DNA of 64,000 nt from Azotobacter vinelandii CA (GTDB lineage Bacteria > Pseudomonadota > Gammaproteobacteria > Pseudomonadales > Pseudomonadaceae). The notes under the pieces were generated by a model that was not told the origin of the DNA, made no database searches, and saw only the letters and a list, made by a program, of their open reading frames with translations. The translations under genes were made by a program, and so were the position numbers. The stretch covers positions 682,001 to 746,000 of the forward strand of contig NC_021149.1 in assembly GCF_000380335.1 (NCBI RefSeq), read 5' to 3'. This document shows positions 51,624 through 60,588 of the stretch, piece by piece (positions within the stretch are counted from its first letter, which is position 1; each line of letters opens with the position of its first letter).

Positions 51624-52496
51624 ATGACGGAGATTCTGGACAACCTGGTCGCCTTGTTGAGCCTCGAGCCCATCGAGGAAAACCTGTTCCGCGGCCGCAG
51701 CGAGGACCTCGGCCTGCGCCAGCTGTTCGGCGGGCAGGTGCTCGGTCAGGCGGTGTCGGCCGCCAGCCAGACGGTCGAGCCCGGCCGCCAGGTGCATTCG
51801 CTGCACGGCTACTTCCTGCGCCCCGGCGATGCCAGCCTGCCGGTGCTCTACGAGGTCGACCCGCTGCGCGACGGCAAGAGCTTCAGCGCGAGGCGGGTCA
51901 CCGCGATCCAGAAGGGGCGGCCGATCTTCACCTGCGCCGCCTCCTTCCAGGCCGGAGAGGCGGGGCTCGAACACCAGCAGCCGACGATGCCCGAGGTGCC
52001 GGGGCCGGAGGGGCTGCTTTCGGAAACCGAGCTGGCGCGGCAGGTCGCCGACCGGTTGCCGGCGCGCATCCACGACTGGGCGATCAGCGCCAAGCCGATC
52101 GAGATCCGTCCGGTGACCCGGGTCAATCCCTTCTCCCCCGAGCCCTGCGCGCCGATCCGCTACGCCTGGTTCCGCGCCGACGGACGTCTGCCGGACGATC
52201 CGCACCTGCACCGTTACCTGCTCGCCTACGCCTCGGATTTCTCTCTGTTGAACACGGCGCTGCAGCCGCACGGGGTGTCGGTGTTCCAGCACTTCATGCA
52301 GGTGGCCAGCCTCGACCATGCCCTGTGGTTCCATGGCGATCTGCGTCTGGACGACTGGCTGCTGTTCGCGGTGGAAAGCCCCTGGGCCGCCAACGCCCGC
52401 GGCTTCGCCCGCGGCCATGTGTTCAACCGCGATGGCCGGCTGGTCGCCTCCATGGCCCAGGAGGGGCTGATCCGTCTGCGCGAGGACTGGCAGTGA
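51624..52496 (+). CDS. tesB: acyl-CoA thioesterase II
   Basis: 290-residue double hot-dog thioesterase hydrolysing medium- and long-chain acyl-CoA. Typical segments: FRGRSEDLGLRQLFGGQVLGQA at the start (abbreviated here to FGGQVLGQA), HSLHGYFLRPGD, SLDHALWFH, and a late conserved Gln in MAQEGLIR. It overlaps the following HAD gene by 4 bases (GTGA), so the two form an operon. Confidence 0.93.
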   Translation: MTEILDNLVALLSLEPIEENLFRGRSEDLGLRQLFGGQVLGQAVSAASQTVEPGRQVHSLHGYFLRPGDASLPVLYEVDPLRDGKSFSARRVTAIQKGRPIFTCAASFQAGEAGLEHQQPTMPEVPGPEGLLSETELARQVADRLPARIHDWAISAKPIEIRPVTRVNPFSPEPCAPIRYAWFRADGRLPDDPHLHRYLLAYASDFSLLNTALQPHGVSVFQHFMQVASLDHALWFHGDLRLDDWLLFAVESPWAANARGFARGHVFNRDGRLVASMAQEGLIRLREDWQ

Positions 52497-53089
52497 GGTT
52501 CGCCGCCGCCCGCCACTGGGTGTTCGACATGGACGGTACCCTGACCGTCGCCGTCCATGATTTCGCCGCCATCCGCCGCGCCCTGGAGATCCCGCCGGAG
52601 GACGACATCCTCCACCACCTGGCGGCCCTGCCGGCGGAGCAGGCGCTGGCCAAGCGTGCCTGGCTGCTCGAACACGAACGCGCCCTGGCCCTGGGCGCGC
52701 GTCCGGCCGCCGGCGCGGTGGAATTGGTGCGCACGCTGTGCCGGCGCGGCTGCCGGCTCGGCCTGCTGACGCGCAACGCCCACGAATTGGCGCTGCTCAC
52801 CCTGGCGGCGATCGGCCTGGCCGACTGCTTCGCCGGTGTGGATATCGTCGGTCGCGACGAGGCGCCGCCCAAGCCGCATCCCGGCGGCCTGCTGCAACTG
52901 GCCGCGGCCTGGGGCGTGGCGCCCGCGGAGCTGGTGATGGTCGGCGACTACCGCAACGATCTGGAGTGCGCGCGCGGCGCGGGGGCGCACGCCGTGCTGA
53001 TCCGCCCGACGGAAAATCCCTGGCCCGAACTGACCGACTGGCAGGTGCGCGACTGTTTCGAACTGCTGGCGCAACTGCGCGGCGAGTGA
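52493..53089 (+). CDS. HAD family hydrolase
   Basis: 198-residue HAD phosphatase from a GTG start at 52493, inside the tesB stop. Nucleophile motif DMDGT with Asp12 and Asp14, second motif LLTRN, Lys in PPKPHPGG, and the acidic motif VGDYRNDLECA. Similar to phosphoglycolate-phosphatase-like proteins with a helical cap. Substrate unknown. Coupled to tesB, a pairing also found in pseudomonads. Confidence 0.85.
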   Translation: MRFAAARHWVFDMDGTLTVAVHDFAAIRRALEIPPEDDILHHLAALPAEQALAKRAWLLEHERALALGARPAAGAVELVRTLCRRGCRLGLLTRNAHELALLTLAAIGLADCFAGVDIVGRDEAPPKPHPGGLLQLAAAWGVAPAELVMVGDYRNDLECARGAGAHAVLIRPTENPWPELTDWQVRDCFELLAQLRGE

Positions 53090-53097
53090 GGTCCCGG

Positions 53098-53952
53098 TCA
53101 CAGCCTGCTGGTCTGGAAGGTATTGCAGCGTCCGCTTTCGCCGCTCTCGAAGCCCATCCGGAACCAACGCACCCGTTGTTCCGAGGTGCCGTGGGTGAAG
53201 GAGTCGGGCACCACCTGGCCACGACCGTGGCGCTGCAGGCGGTCGTCGCCGATGGCGTTGGCGGCGTTCAGGGCCTCTTCCAGGTCGCCGGGCTCCAGCC
53301 AGTCCAGGCGCTGCTGGGCATGGTGGGCCCAGACCCCGGCCAGGCAGTCGGCCTGCAGTTCCTGGCGCACCAGCAGGCCGTTGGCGCCCTCCATGCGCTC
53401 GCCGCGCTGGCGGGCGGCGTTCACCTGGGCGGAGACGCCGAGCAGGGTCTGTACGTGATGGCCGACTTCGTGGGCGATCACGTAGGCTTGGGCGAAGTCG
53501 CCGGAAGCGCCGAAGCGCTGGGCCAGTTCGCGGAAGAACGCCAGATCCAGGTAGACCCGCTGGTCGGCCGGGCAGTAGAAGGGGCCGACCGCCTGGCTGG
53601 CGAAGCCGCAGGCGGAACTCACCCCCTGGCTGAACAGCACCAGGGGCGGCTCCCGGTACTGGCGCCCGGCCCGCTGGAACAACTGGCGCCAGGTGTCTTC
53701 GGTGTCGCCGAGCACGGCGCGGACGAATTCGGCCTGTTCGTCGTGGGCGGGCGGAGCGCCGCTCTGCCCCGTGCCGGGCGAACTCTGGCTGGTCAGTTCG
53801 GTGAGGATCTGCCCCGGGTCCTGGCCCATCAGCAGGCCGACGATCACCACCAGCGCGATGCCGCCGAGGCCGAGTCCCTTGCCGCCGACGTGCAGGCCGC
53901 CGCCACGCGCGTCCACCACGTTGTCGCTGCGTCGAGCCCGTTTCCAGCGCAT
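53098..53952 (-). CDS. YpfJ family neutral zinc metallopeptidase
   Basis: 284 residues. One transmembrane helix near the N-terminus (about 28-44, after MRWKRARRSDNVVDARGGG) and an extracytoplasmic peptidase-like domain with HEVGHH at 161-166 and a downstream QELQADCLAG motif that supplies the third zinc ligand region. Two Cys pairs are conserved in the family. Putative membrane-anchored protease of unknown target. Convergent with the HAD gene. Confidence 0.87.
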   Translation of the reverse strand: MRWKRARRSDNVVDARGGGLHVGGKGLGLGGIALVVIVGLLMGQDPGQILTELTSQSSPGTGQSGAPPAHDEQAEFVRAVLGDTEDTWRQLFQRAGRQYREPPLVLFSQGVSSACGFASQAVGPFYCPADQRVYLDLAFFRELAQRFGASGDFAQAYVIAHEVGHHVQTLLGVSAQVNAARQRGERMEGANGLLVRQELQADCLAGVWAHHAQQRLDWLEPGDLEEALNAANAIGDDRLQRHGRGQVVPDSFTHGTSEQRVRWFRMGFESGESGRCNTFQTSRL

Positions 53953-54043
53953 GGCGGTACTCCCTCCGAGTCGAGCGATTACTCCTCAGTCTAGGCGCCG
54001 ATCTCCTGGATTGCGCGGCGGGATCGCCGGCCCCGGCGCGGGC

Positions 54044-54478
54044 TCAGCGCGCCGGATAGTCGGCGAGCACGCGTCGTTCGCCGCTGCGGGTGACGCCGAT
54101 CACCTGGTAGGCGTCCTGGCGCTCGCCGATCTCCATGCCCGGCGAGCCGACCGGCATGCCCGGCACGGCGACGCCGATCAGGTCCGGCTCGCGCCGCAGC
54201 CTGAGGATATCGGCGGCCGGCACATGGCCCTCGACGAACTTGCCGTCGATCAGTGCGGTATGGCAGGAGCCCAGACTGTGGGGCACGCCCAGGCGGGACT
54301 TGAGCGCAGCCATGTCCGCCTCGATGTGGTCGTCGACGGCGAAGCCATTGGCCTGCAGGTGGCGGATCCAGTCCTGGCAGCAGCCGCAGTTGGGATCGCG
54401 GTACACGTCGATGGCGACGGGATCGGCGGCCTGGACGGCGCCGGCGAAAGCGAGGGCGAGCAGGACGGAACGGTGCAT
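54044..54478 (-). CDS. DUF411 periplasmic protein
   Basis: 144 residues with a signal peptide (1-17 or 18, ending AVQAA). The mature protein starts IDVYRDPNCGCCQDWIRHL, with CGCC at 31-34, then GSCHTALIDGKFVEGHVPA. This is the DUF411 family, sometimes annotated as metal (copper)-associated; the CxCC and CH residues would suit metal binding. The start at 54478 has GGAGA in front. No copper-resistance genes are adjacent. Confidence 0.85.
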   Translation of the reverse strand: MHRSVLLALAFAGAVQAADPVAIDVYRDPNCGCCQDWIRHLQANGFAVDDHIEADMAALKSRLGVPHSLGSCHTALIDGKFVEGHVPAADILRLRREPDLIGVAVPGMPVGSPGMEIGERQDAYQVIGVTRSGERRVLADYPAR

Positions 54479-54654
54479 GGGAATCTCCGGTGAAGGCGGG
54501 CGTGCAGGATAATCCTCCCGTTCCGGCAGCCCAACCCCATCGGTATGGCGAACGAATGGCGCCGGCGCGGGTCTTTTGTTGATCGTCACACAGATGGCCA
54601 AACGCCGTCCCGCTCCGGGGCGGCGGCGCATTCCTTTTGATGGAGAGAGTCGAC

Positions 54655-55158
54655 ATGCTTTTCGCCCGAATCGTCCTGCTGCTTCAGGTCGTGGTCATGG
54701 GCGGCGTGGGCCTGGCCTACTGGCTGCGCCCCTACGAAATGGCCAACCTGAACGGCATGCTGTTGATGGAGGCGGTCTCGGCGAGCAATACCCGGGTCTA
54801 TTACGGCGGCCTGCAACTGGGCCTGGCGCTGTTCCTGCTATGGTCGACCCGGCGCCCGGAACGGGTGCGCAGCGCCCTGGTGCTGCTGGTCATGATGCAG
54901 GCGGCGCTGGTGCTGGCGCGAATCGGCGCGCTCTGGCTGGATGGCGGCACCCTGCGCAACCTGGACATCGGCGCGCTGTCCTACAAGCTGCTCAGCGCGC
55001 TGCTGGCGCTGCTCGCCCTGTACCGCCTGAAGCCCGAGCCCGCGGTGGCGCCGCCGTTGCCGGCGACACCGGCGCCGGGAGCCTTCGACGACGACTTCGA
55101 ACGCCTGCATCGCCAGGAGCCGTCGCCGGACCGGCCCGACGAGACGCGACACGACTGA
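54655..55158 (+). CDS. DUF4345-like small membrane protein
   Basis: 167 residues, four hydrophobic helices (about 2-22, 48-66, 73-94 and 104-125), followed by a Pro-rich hydrophilic tail with many charged residues. Resembles DUF4345 membrane proteins; function unknown. I chose the ATG at 54655 because GGAGAGAG precedes it by 5 nt; an in-frame ATG at 54640 would lie on that site. Divergent from the DUF411 gene and convergent with trmA. Confidence 0.7.
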   Translation: MLFARIVLLLQVVVMGGVGLAYWLRPYEMANLNGMLLMEAVSASNTRVYYGGLQLGLALFLLWSTRRPERVRSALVLLVMMQAALVLARIGALWLDGGTLRNLDIGALSYKLLSALLALLALYRLKPEPAVAPPLPATPAPGAFDDDFERLHRQEPSPDRPDETRHD

Positions 55159-55165
55159 GCGCGGT

Positions 55166-56251
55166 TCAGCGCCGCTCCAGCAGCACTCCCGACTCCATGT
55201 GGTGGGTGTAGGGGAACTGGTCGAACAGCGCGCAGCGCACGACGCGGTGCGTGTCGTGGAGCCGGGCGATGTTCGCCGCCAGGGTTTCCGGGTTGCAGGA
55301 GATGTAGAGAATGCGCCCGAAGCGCCGGGCCAGCTCGCAGGTGTCCGGGTCCATGCCGGCGCGCGGCGGATCGACGAACAGGCTGCCGAAGTCGTAGCCC
55401 TTCAGGTCGACGCCGGCCAGCCGGCGGAACGGCCGCACCTCGTTGAGCGCCTGGGTCAGCTCCTCGGCGGACAGGCGCACCAGGGTCACGTTGTCCACGC
55501 CGTTGCTTTCCAGATTGGTCAGCGCGGCGTTGACCGAGGTCTTGCTGATCTCGGTGGCCAGCACCCGGCGCACGCGGGTCGCCAGCGGCAGGGTGAAGTT
55601 GCCGTTGCCGCAGTACAGCTCCAGCAGGTCGTCGTCGCGCTCGCCCAGAACGTCATGGGCCCAGTTCAGCATCTTCCGGCAGACCACGCCGTTGGGCTGG
55701 GTGAAGGCGCCCTCCGGCTGGCGGTAGCGGAAACGCCGCCCGGCCACTTCCAGTTCCTCTTCCACGTAGTCGCGGCCGACGACCAGGCGCTGGCCCCGCG
55801 AGCGGCCGACGATGCTCACCCCCAGTTCCGCGGCGAGCCGCTCGGCGGCGGTCTGCCAGAAGGTGTCCAGCGGGCGGTGGTAGCACAGGGTGATCAGCGC
55901 GTCGCCGGCCAGGGTGGTGAGGAATTCCACCTGAAACAGCTTGAAGCCCAGCGCGGCGTTCTCCCAGGCGGCCTTCAGGCGCGGCATCAGATCGTTGATG
56001 CGCTCGCTGGCGATGGGGAAGTCGTCGAGGAGGATGGGCTTGCGCTTGTCGCCGGGATCGAACATCGCATAGTGGCGCGCTTCGCCCTCGCGCCACAGGC
56101 GGAATTCGGCGCGCAGGCGATAGTGCTCGCGGGGTGAGTCGAACACCTCCGGCTCGGGCGCGGCGAACGGCGCCAGCAGTCCGCTCAGGCGCGCCTGCTT
56201 GTCGGCCAGTTGGGCGTCGTAGTGCGAGGGGTCGAAATGCGGAAGACTCAT
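55166..56251 (-). CDS. trmA: tRNA (uracil-54-C5)-methyltransferase
   Basis: 361 residues. Makes ribothymidine 54 in the T loop. SAM motif [22 protein letters not shown], and the catalytic cysteine in YISCNPETL; the general base Glu lies in the final [11 protein letters not shown]. No TRAM domain or Fe-S cluster cysteines, as expected for TrmA rather than RlmD. Follows the permease gene by 34 bases on the same strand. Confidence 0.94.
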   Translation of the reverse strand: MSLPHFDPSHYDAQLADKQARLSGLLAPFAAPEPEVFDSPREHYRLRAEFRLWREGEARHYAMFDPGDKRKPILLDDFPIASERINDLMPRLKAAWENAALGFKLFQVEFLTTLAGDALITLCYHRPLDTFWQTAAERLAAELGVSIVGRSRGQRLVVGRDYVEEELEVAGRRFRYRQPEGAFTQPNGVVCRKMLNWAHDVLGERDDDLLELYCGNGNFTLPLATRVRRVLATEISKTSVNAALTNLESNGVDNVTLVRLSAEELTQALNEVRPFRRLAGVDLKGYDFGSLFVDPPRAGMDPDTCELARRFGRILYISCNPETLAANIARLHDTHRVVRCALFDQFPYTHHMESGVLLERR

Positions 56252-56285
56252 GGGCGGCTCATGGGGCGTGAAAGTGGGGGATGGC

Positions 56286-57581
56286 TCATGCGCCGAACCA
56301 GCCGAGCTTGACCACGAACAGCGCGGCGAGGATCAGCAGCGCCGGGTTCAGTTCGTGGCGGCGGCCGGTGCAGAGCTTGATCGCGCTCCAGGCGATGAAA
56401 CCGAAGGCGATGCCGTTGGCGATCGAATAGGTCAGCGGCATGGCCAGGGCGGTGACCAGTGCCGGCGCGGCGCTGGTCAGGTCGCTCCAGTCGAGTTCGC
56501 CGAGGGCGGAAACCATCAGTACGGCGACGAACAGCAGCGCCGGCGCGGTGGCGAAGGGCGGAATGCTGGCGGCCAGCGGGGCGAAGAACAGGCTGAGCAG
56601 GAACAGCAGGGCGACGGTGCAGGCGGTCAGCCCGGTGCGTCCGCCGGCGCTCACCCCGGCGGCGGACTCGATGTAGCTGGTGGTGGTCGAGGTGCCGAGC
56701 AGGGCGCCGCCCATGGCCGCGGCGCTGTCGGCGATGAGCGCGCGGCCCATCTTCGGCAGGCGACCGTCCGCGGTCATCAGCCCGGCGCGGCGGGCCACGG
56801 CGATCAGGGTGCCGGAATTGTCGAACACGTCGACGAAGAGGAAGGCGAAGACCACGCTGACCAGGCCGATCTCCAGGGCGCCGGCGATGTCCAGTTGCAG
56901 CAGGGTCGGCGCCAGCGACGGCGGCGGCGCCAGTACCCCGGCGAAGGGGATGACGTCGAGGCCGACGGCGGCCAGGGTCACGGCGAGGATGCCGAGCAGC
57001 ACCGCGCCGGGCACCCGGCGCGCCTCCAGGGCGACGATCAGCAGAAAACCCAGCGCGGCGAGGATCGGCGGGGCCTGGGTCAGGTCGCCGAGGGTCAGCA
57101 GGGTCACCGGATGGCCTTCGACGATGCCGGCGTTCTGCAGGGCGATCAGCGCGAGGAACAGACCGATGCCGGCGCCGATGGCCAGACGCAGCGGGAGCGG
57201 AATGCTGTCGACGATCCACTGGCGGATGCGCAGCACCGAGATCAGGAAGAACAGGCAGGCGGAGAGGAACACCGCGCCGAGCCCCACTTGCCAGCTGTGG
57301 CCCATCTGCAGCACCACGCCGTAGGTGAAGAAGGCGTTGAGGCCCATGCCGGGGGCCAGGGCGATCGGGTAGTTGGCGATCAGCCCCATCAGCGCCGAGC
57401 CGATGGCCGCGGCCAGGGCGGTGGCAACGAACACCGCGCCCTTGTCCATGCCCGTCTCGCCGAGGATGCCCGGATTGACGAAGAGGATGTAGGCCATGGT
57501 CAGGAAGGTGGTCAGGCCGGCCAGCAGTTCGGTGCGCACCGTGGTGCCATGGGCTTCGAGTCGGAACAGCTTCTTCAGCAT
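56286..57581 (-). CDS. NCS2 family purine permease (AzgA/GhxP-like)
   Basis: 431 residues with about 12-14 hydrophobic helices. [18 protein letters not shown], the [13 protein letters not shown] motif and GMGLNAFF are hallmarks of the AzgA-like branch that imports adenine or guanine/hypoxanthine with protons; [14 protein letters not shown] is the conserved helix 10 region. Start at the ATG at 57581 with GGAGA about 7 nt upstream. The specific purine cannot be assigned. Confidence 0.88.
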   Translation of the reverse strand: MLKKLFRLEAHGTTVRTELLAGLTTFLTMAYILFVNPGILGETGMDKGAVFVATALAAAIGSALMGLIANYPIALAPGMGLNAFFTYGVVLQMGHSWQVGLGAVFLSACLFFLISVLRIRQWIVDSIPLPLRLAIGAGIGLFLALIALQNAGIVEGHPVTLLTLGDLTQAPPILAALGFLLIVALEARRVPGAVLLGILAVTLAAVGLDVIPFAGVLAPPPSLAPTLLQLDIAGALEIGLVSVVFAFLFVDVFDNSGTLIAVARRAGLMTADGRLPKMGRALIADSAAAMGGALLGTSTTTSYIESAAGVSAGGRTGLTACTVALLFLLSLFFAPLAASIPPFATAPALLFVAVLMVSALGELDWSDLTSAAPALVTALAMPLTYSIANGIAFGFIAWSAIKLCTGRRHELNPALLILAALFVVKLGWFGA

Positions 57582-57796
57582 GCGGATCTCCGTCGGTGCC
57601 CCGGCTCGGGGAAAGGCCGGGCAGGGCGCGCCACGCCGCGCGAAAGGGCTGCGGATGATAGCAGCTCGGCGTAACCGGGAAAATTTGCCGGGCGCACGGC
57701 TGTGAAGGTTCGACGGATTGCTCGCCGGGATATCGAGGCCGCCGAAGGCCTGTTCGGCTGCTTCGATCATCCCGCCGCTCGACCGCTCGCGCGAGC

Positions 57797-57864
57797 CGGC
57801 GCGCTGCGGAAACCGCCGCTACCTCTGTGGAGTTCGTCGCCCTGGCTCGAGGAGAAAACCGATG
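57797..57864 (+). pseudogene. phnG: phnG C-terminal remnant
   Basis: About 22 codons reading RRAAETAATSVEFVALARGEN, which matches the end of PhnG (usually AATRVEFFTLVRGE), a subunit of the C-P lyase core complex. It ends at the start of the phnH remnant, as in intact operons. All upstream sequence of the gene is missing. Confidence 0.55.
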
Positions 57865-58153
57865 GGCGATGCCCTCTACCTGCAACCGGCCTTCGACCGG
57901 CCGGCAGACTTTCCGCGCGGCGCCCAAGGCGCTCGCCGAGCCGGGTCTGGCGCAGCCGCTGCCGCCGACCCCGGCGCTCGAGCGGCTGGCGCCGGCCACC
58001 TATGCGCTGTGCCTGAGCCTGCCCGACGCCAGCGCCCCGGTGTGGCTGGCGCCGGCCTTCGACATTCCGAGGGTGCGCGCCAAGCTGAGCTTTCACTGTG
58101 GCTGCCCGCCGGTGGCCGTCCATGGGCGGGCCGCCTTCGCCATGCTCGACGCC
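57862..58153 (+). pseudogene. phnH: phnH remnant (C-P lyase subunit), frameshifted and truncated
   Basis: Starts ATG GGC GAT with a good ribosome binding site (GGAGAAAACC). The first 17 codons (MGDALYLQPAFDRPADF) and the following part (FRAAPKALAEPGLAQPLPP, then ALERLAPATYALCLSLPDA, VWLAPAFDIP, LSFHCGCP) lie in different frames, so a single-base shift has occurred near 57908. The sequence is then joined at about codon 95 to a phnK fragment, with the rest of phnH, all of phnI and phnJ lost. Confidence 0.75.
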
Positions 58154-58432
58154 GTCGGCCTCGACGATCTGCCGGGCACCTTCTCCGGTGGCATGCAGCA
58201 GCGCCTGCAGATCGTCCGCAACCCGATTTCCGGCCATCATGGACGAGCCTGTCGGTCCGGGCGCGGTTGCTCGACCTGCCGCGCGAGCGTGGTGATCGTC
58301 ATTCACGACCCTTCCGTCGCACGCCTGCTGGCCGATCGGTTGATGGTGATGTGTCGCTCGCGGGTGGTGGAAACCGGGCTGACCGACCGGGTGCTGGATG
58401 ATCCGCAGTATGCCTACACGCGGCTGCAGCCA
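58154..58432 (+). pseudogene. phnK: phnK remnant (C-P lyase ABC-type protein)
   Basis: Contains the ABC signature LPGTFSGGMQQRLQI, then, in shifted frames, the Walker B IMDEP and SVRARLLDLPRE, and finally VVIVIHDPSVARLLADRL, VVETGLTDRVLDDPQYAYTRL. These are the C-terminal features of PhnK, the NTPase-fold partner of the core complex. The Walker A half is absent and at least two frameshifts are present. Confidence 0.78.
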
Positions 58433-58612
58433 TGGGCGGCTTCTGTCTGCCGCTGGTCCTGCGCAAAAAGCTTCGCCAGCAAGCCGGCTCCGGCAGGGGC
58501 TTGGCATGGGCCGCCAACACGGCGTCATTTCCATTCGGTGTTGGCGCGAGGGGGACGCCGAGTCCTTGCTTGCGAACCGGTTTGCATCCGGGGCGAACGG
58601 CCCTCTCCCCAA

Positions 58613-58743
58613 CCCTCTCCCGGGGGGAGAGGGGGCGGGTTGGTGCAGCGCCGAAGCCCAGGCGTCACGCGAGGCGCCGCTGCGGTCGTTCGTCCAATCT
58701 CCCAGTCCCGCTCGTTCCAACCCCCTCTCCCTGCGGGAGAGGG
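58613..58743. repeat. pair of identical REP-like hairpins CCCTCTCCC-n3-GGGAGAGGG
   Basis: Two hairpins with the same 9-bp arms at 58613-58633 and 58723-58743, in a non-coding stretch (about 58440-58800) between the phnK and phnM remnants. This resembles intergenic repeats of the REP/BIME type. Insertion of the element may have accompanied loss of phnL and the first part of phnM. Confidence 0.6.
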
Positions 58744-58802
58744 CTGGAGTGAGGGGCCAACCCACGCCTGGCCTTCACCTCTTCCTTTCGCCGGGGCAGC
58801 GC

Positions 58803-59406
58803 CGGTTCGCCCAGGAAGACCGGTACCGCGAGTACTATGGGCAAGTACCAGCTCGATGCTGGGCAGATGGCTGTCTTCAGCCGCCGGCAGAAAGCCAATT
58901 CGCTGGCATACAGCGACCGCCAGCGGCGCGCCATCGTCGAGGAGGCCGGGCGCGCGGGCTGTCGATCGCCAGCCTCGACGACACGACCTTCGAGCACGTC
59001 GCCGAGTCGGCCGGCTTCGGCATGTCCATCGCCGGGTTCCCGACCAGCCTCGCGGCTGCGCAGGCCAGCCACCGCGCCGGACTCGAGGTGCCGATGGGGC
59101 GCCGAACCTGGTCCGCGACGGCTCGCACTCGGGTAATATCGCCGCGGCCGAACTGGCGCGTCAGGGCGTACTCGACATTCTCTCCAGCGACTATTATCCG
59201 GCGAGCCTGCTGCCGGCCGGGCAGGAAAACGACTACGACCTGCCGCGGGCGGTGGCCACCGTCACCCGCGGCCGGCGGTGGCCGCCGGGCTGGCGGATCG
59301 CGGCGAACCGCAGGTCGGCCTGCGCGTCGATCTGCTGCAGGCGCGGGTGGTCGGTGCGCAGGCGGCGGTGCGGCAAGTCTGGCGAAAAGGGGAACGGGTG
59401 TTCTGA
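58803..59406 (+). pseudogene. phnM: phnM remnant (C-terminal half), several frameshifts
   Basis: Successive pieces in changing frames match PhnM, the ribose-1-methylphosphonate triphosphate hydrolase: AQEDRYREYYGQVPARC, RQRRAIVEEAGR, ARGLSIASLDDTTFEHVAES, then GAPNLVRDGSHSGNIAAAEL, ARQGVLDILSSDYYPASLL, DYDLPRAVATVTRG, and AAGLADRGEPQVGLRVDLL to WRKGERVF before a TGA. At least three shifts. The N-terminal metal-binding half is missing. The stop overlaps the phnN ATG (TGATG), keeping the original operon junction. Confidence 0.8.
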
Positions 59407-59957
59407 TGGGCGGACGGCTGATTTATCTGATGGGCGCCTCGGGCTCCGGCAAGGACAGTCTGCTGGAGGCCGTGCGCGAGCGTGTGCTGGCGGCTGGCGG
59501 GCGGATCGTCCGGCGGGTCGTCACCCGCTCGCCGGAAGCGGTCGGCGAAGACGCGCTCGGCGTTTCGCCGGAGCGCTTCGAGCAACTGCTGGCCGAGGGC
59601 GCCTTCGCCCTGCACTGGCGGGCCAACGGGCTGGCCTACGGCATTCCGCGGCAGATCGACGACTGGCTGGTCGATGGTCGCGACGTGCTGATCAACGGCT
59701 CGCGCGGCCACCTGGCCGCGGCGCGGCGGCGCTACCCGGAGCTCTGTGCGGTGCTGCTGACGGTCGAGCCGCAGGTGCTGCGCCAGCGCCTGCTGGCGCG
59801 CGGCCGCGAGACGATCGAAGAGATCGAGGCCCGGCTGGCGCGCAACGCGCGGTTGCCGCTGGACGGCGAGGACTGCCAGCGGCTGGATAACTCGGCCAGC
59901 CTGGCGCAGACCGCCGAGGCCCTGCTGCGGCTGATCCGGAAGCGCGCATGCGCCTGA
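59406..59957 (+). CDS. phnN: ribose 1,5-bisphosphate phosphokinase
   Basis: 183 residues, apparently intact. It makes PRPP from ribose 1,5-bisphosphate, the last step that recycles the sugar of C-P lyase. P-loop GASGSGKDS at 10-18; the rest follows guanylate-kinase-like PhnN (TRSPEAVGEDALGVSPERF, LHWRANGLAYGIP, DVLINGSRGHL). Both neighbours are pseudogenes, so it has either survived by chance or kept a use of its own in ribose bisphosphate salvage. No clear promoter upstream. Confidence 0.88.
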   Translation: MGGRLIYLMGASGSGKDSLLEAVRERVLAAGGRIVRRVVTRSPEAVGEDALGVSPERFEQLLAEGAFALHWRANGLAYGIPRQIDDWLVDGRDVLINGSRGHLAAARRRYPELCAVLLTVEPQVLRQRLLARGRETIEEIEARLARNARLPLDGEDCQRLDNSASLAQTAEALLRLIRKRACA

Positions 59958-60265
59958 CCCTGCTCGGCAGCGGCAATACCCGCCAGGTGCCGGTATACGG
60001 CTGCGAGTGCGTCGCTTGCGAGCGGGCGCGGCGGGAGCCGGTCCCGACACGCTCGGACTCGCCGAGGCCGGTGTCGCGCCGCCGCTCGACCTGTTGGTGC
60101 CGGACTGCTCGGAGCCGCCGCAGCCGGAGCCGTGCAATCACAACGACCTGCCGCGGGCACTGGCGGTCGTCGCGCGGCTGCGCCCGGCCGAGACGGTGCC
60201 GACCCACATCGGCCATAACCTCGACGCCTGGCTGATGGAGCATCCGGCGGCGTTGCCGGCGGGGG
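59948..60265 (+). pseudogene. phnP: phnP remnant with internal deletion
   Basis: Begins MRLTLLGSGNTRQVPVYGC with the Cys pair of PhnP, the cyclic phosphate phosphodiesterase of the metallo-beta-lactamase fold, overlapping the phnN end by 10 bases. After about 35 codons the frame shifts and the sequence jumps to the C-terminus: DTLGLAEAG, LLVPDCSEPPQPEPCNHNDL, TVPTHIGHNLDAWLMEHP. The middle, including the HxHxDH metal site, is deleted. Not functional. Confidence 0.8.
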
Positions 60266-60395
60266 ACGGGCGCTGTGGGCGCGCGCGGCCTGACCCCGCT
60301 GCTGCGCTTGGGCATGACCGGTTTCGCCCTGTCCGCCGCGCGGCTGCCGGACTTCCGGGCGCTCTGGGGACTGCCCTATACCGAGGTCGGATGGA

Positions 60396-60588
60396 TCGGC
60401 GGCGGCTTCTTTCTCGGTTGCGTGGCGACGGTGACCGACCTGGCCGGCCTGGAAGAGCTTCAATGCGAGTTCGGCGCGTTGGGGGACGAGTTGGCCAAGG
60501 TGATCGGCTACGACATCGAGTTCCAGCCGGTGACGAATCGGAGCGCAGTGCTCTAAGCGCTGCGCTTCGCCATCTAGCGCTTCCGGGC
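60396..60588 (+). pseudogene. probable fragment of a PhnD-like phosphonate-binding protein
   Basis: The frame ending at 60556 reads ATVTDLAGLEELQCEFGAL, GDELAKVIGYDIEFQPVTNR, SAVL, stop, then ALRFAI. This pattern (aromatic, lobe, DDLAKxxGxxVxFxxVTDYxAVxxALRF) is that of the N-terminal lobe of PhnD/PtxB-type substrate-binding proteins. It is truncated by stops and by the following peroxiredoxin gene. It fits the neighbouring phn relics, but the match is short. Confidence 0.45.

Noticed and set aside
58398..59957. 519-codon frame ending in phnN as one large protein
   Set aside because: The part before 59406 consists of phnM relics and the REP-like stretch in mixed frames; the real gene starts at the ATG overlapping the phnM stop.
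60275..60556. 93-codon frame as an intact gene
   Set aside because: The start lies in the phnP relic, there is no ribosome binding site, and the only recognisable part is a truncated binding-protein lobe; treated as a pseudogene.
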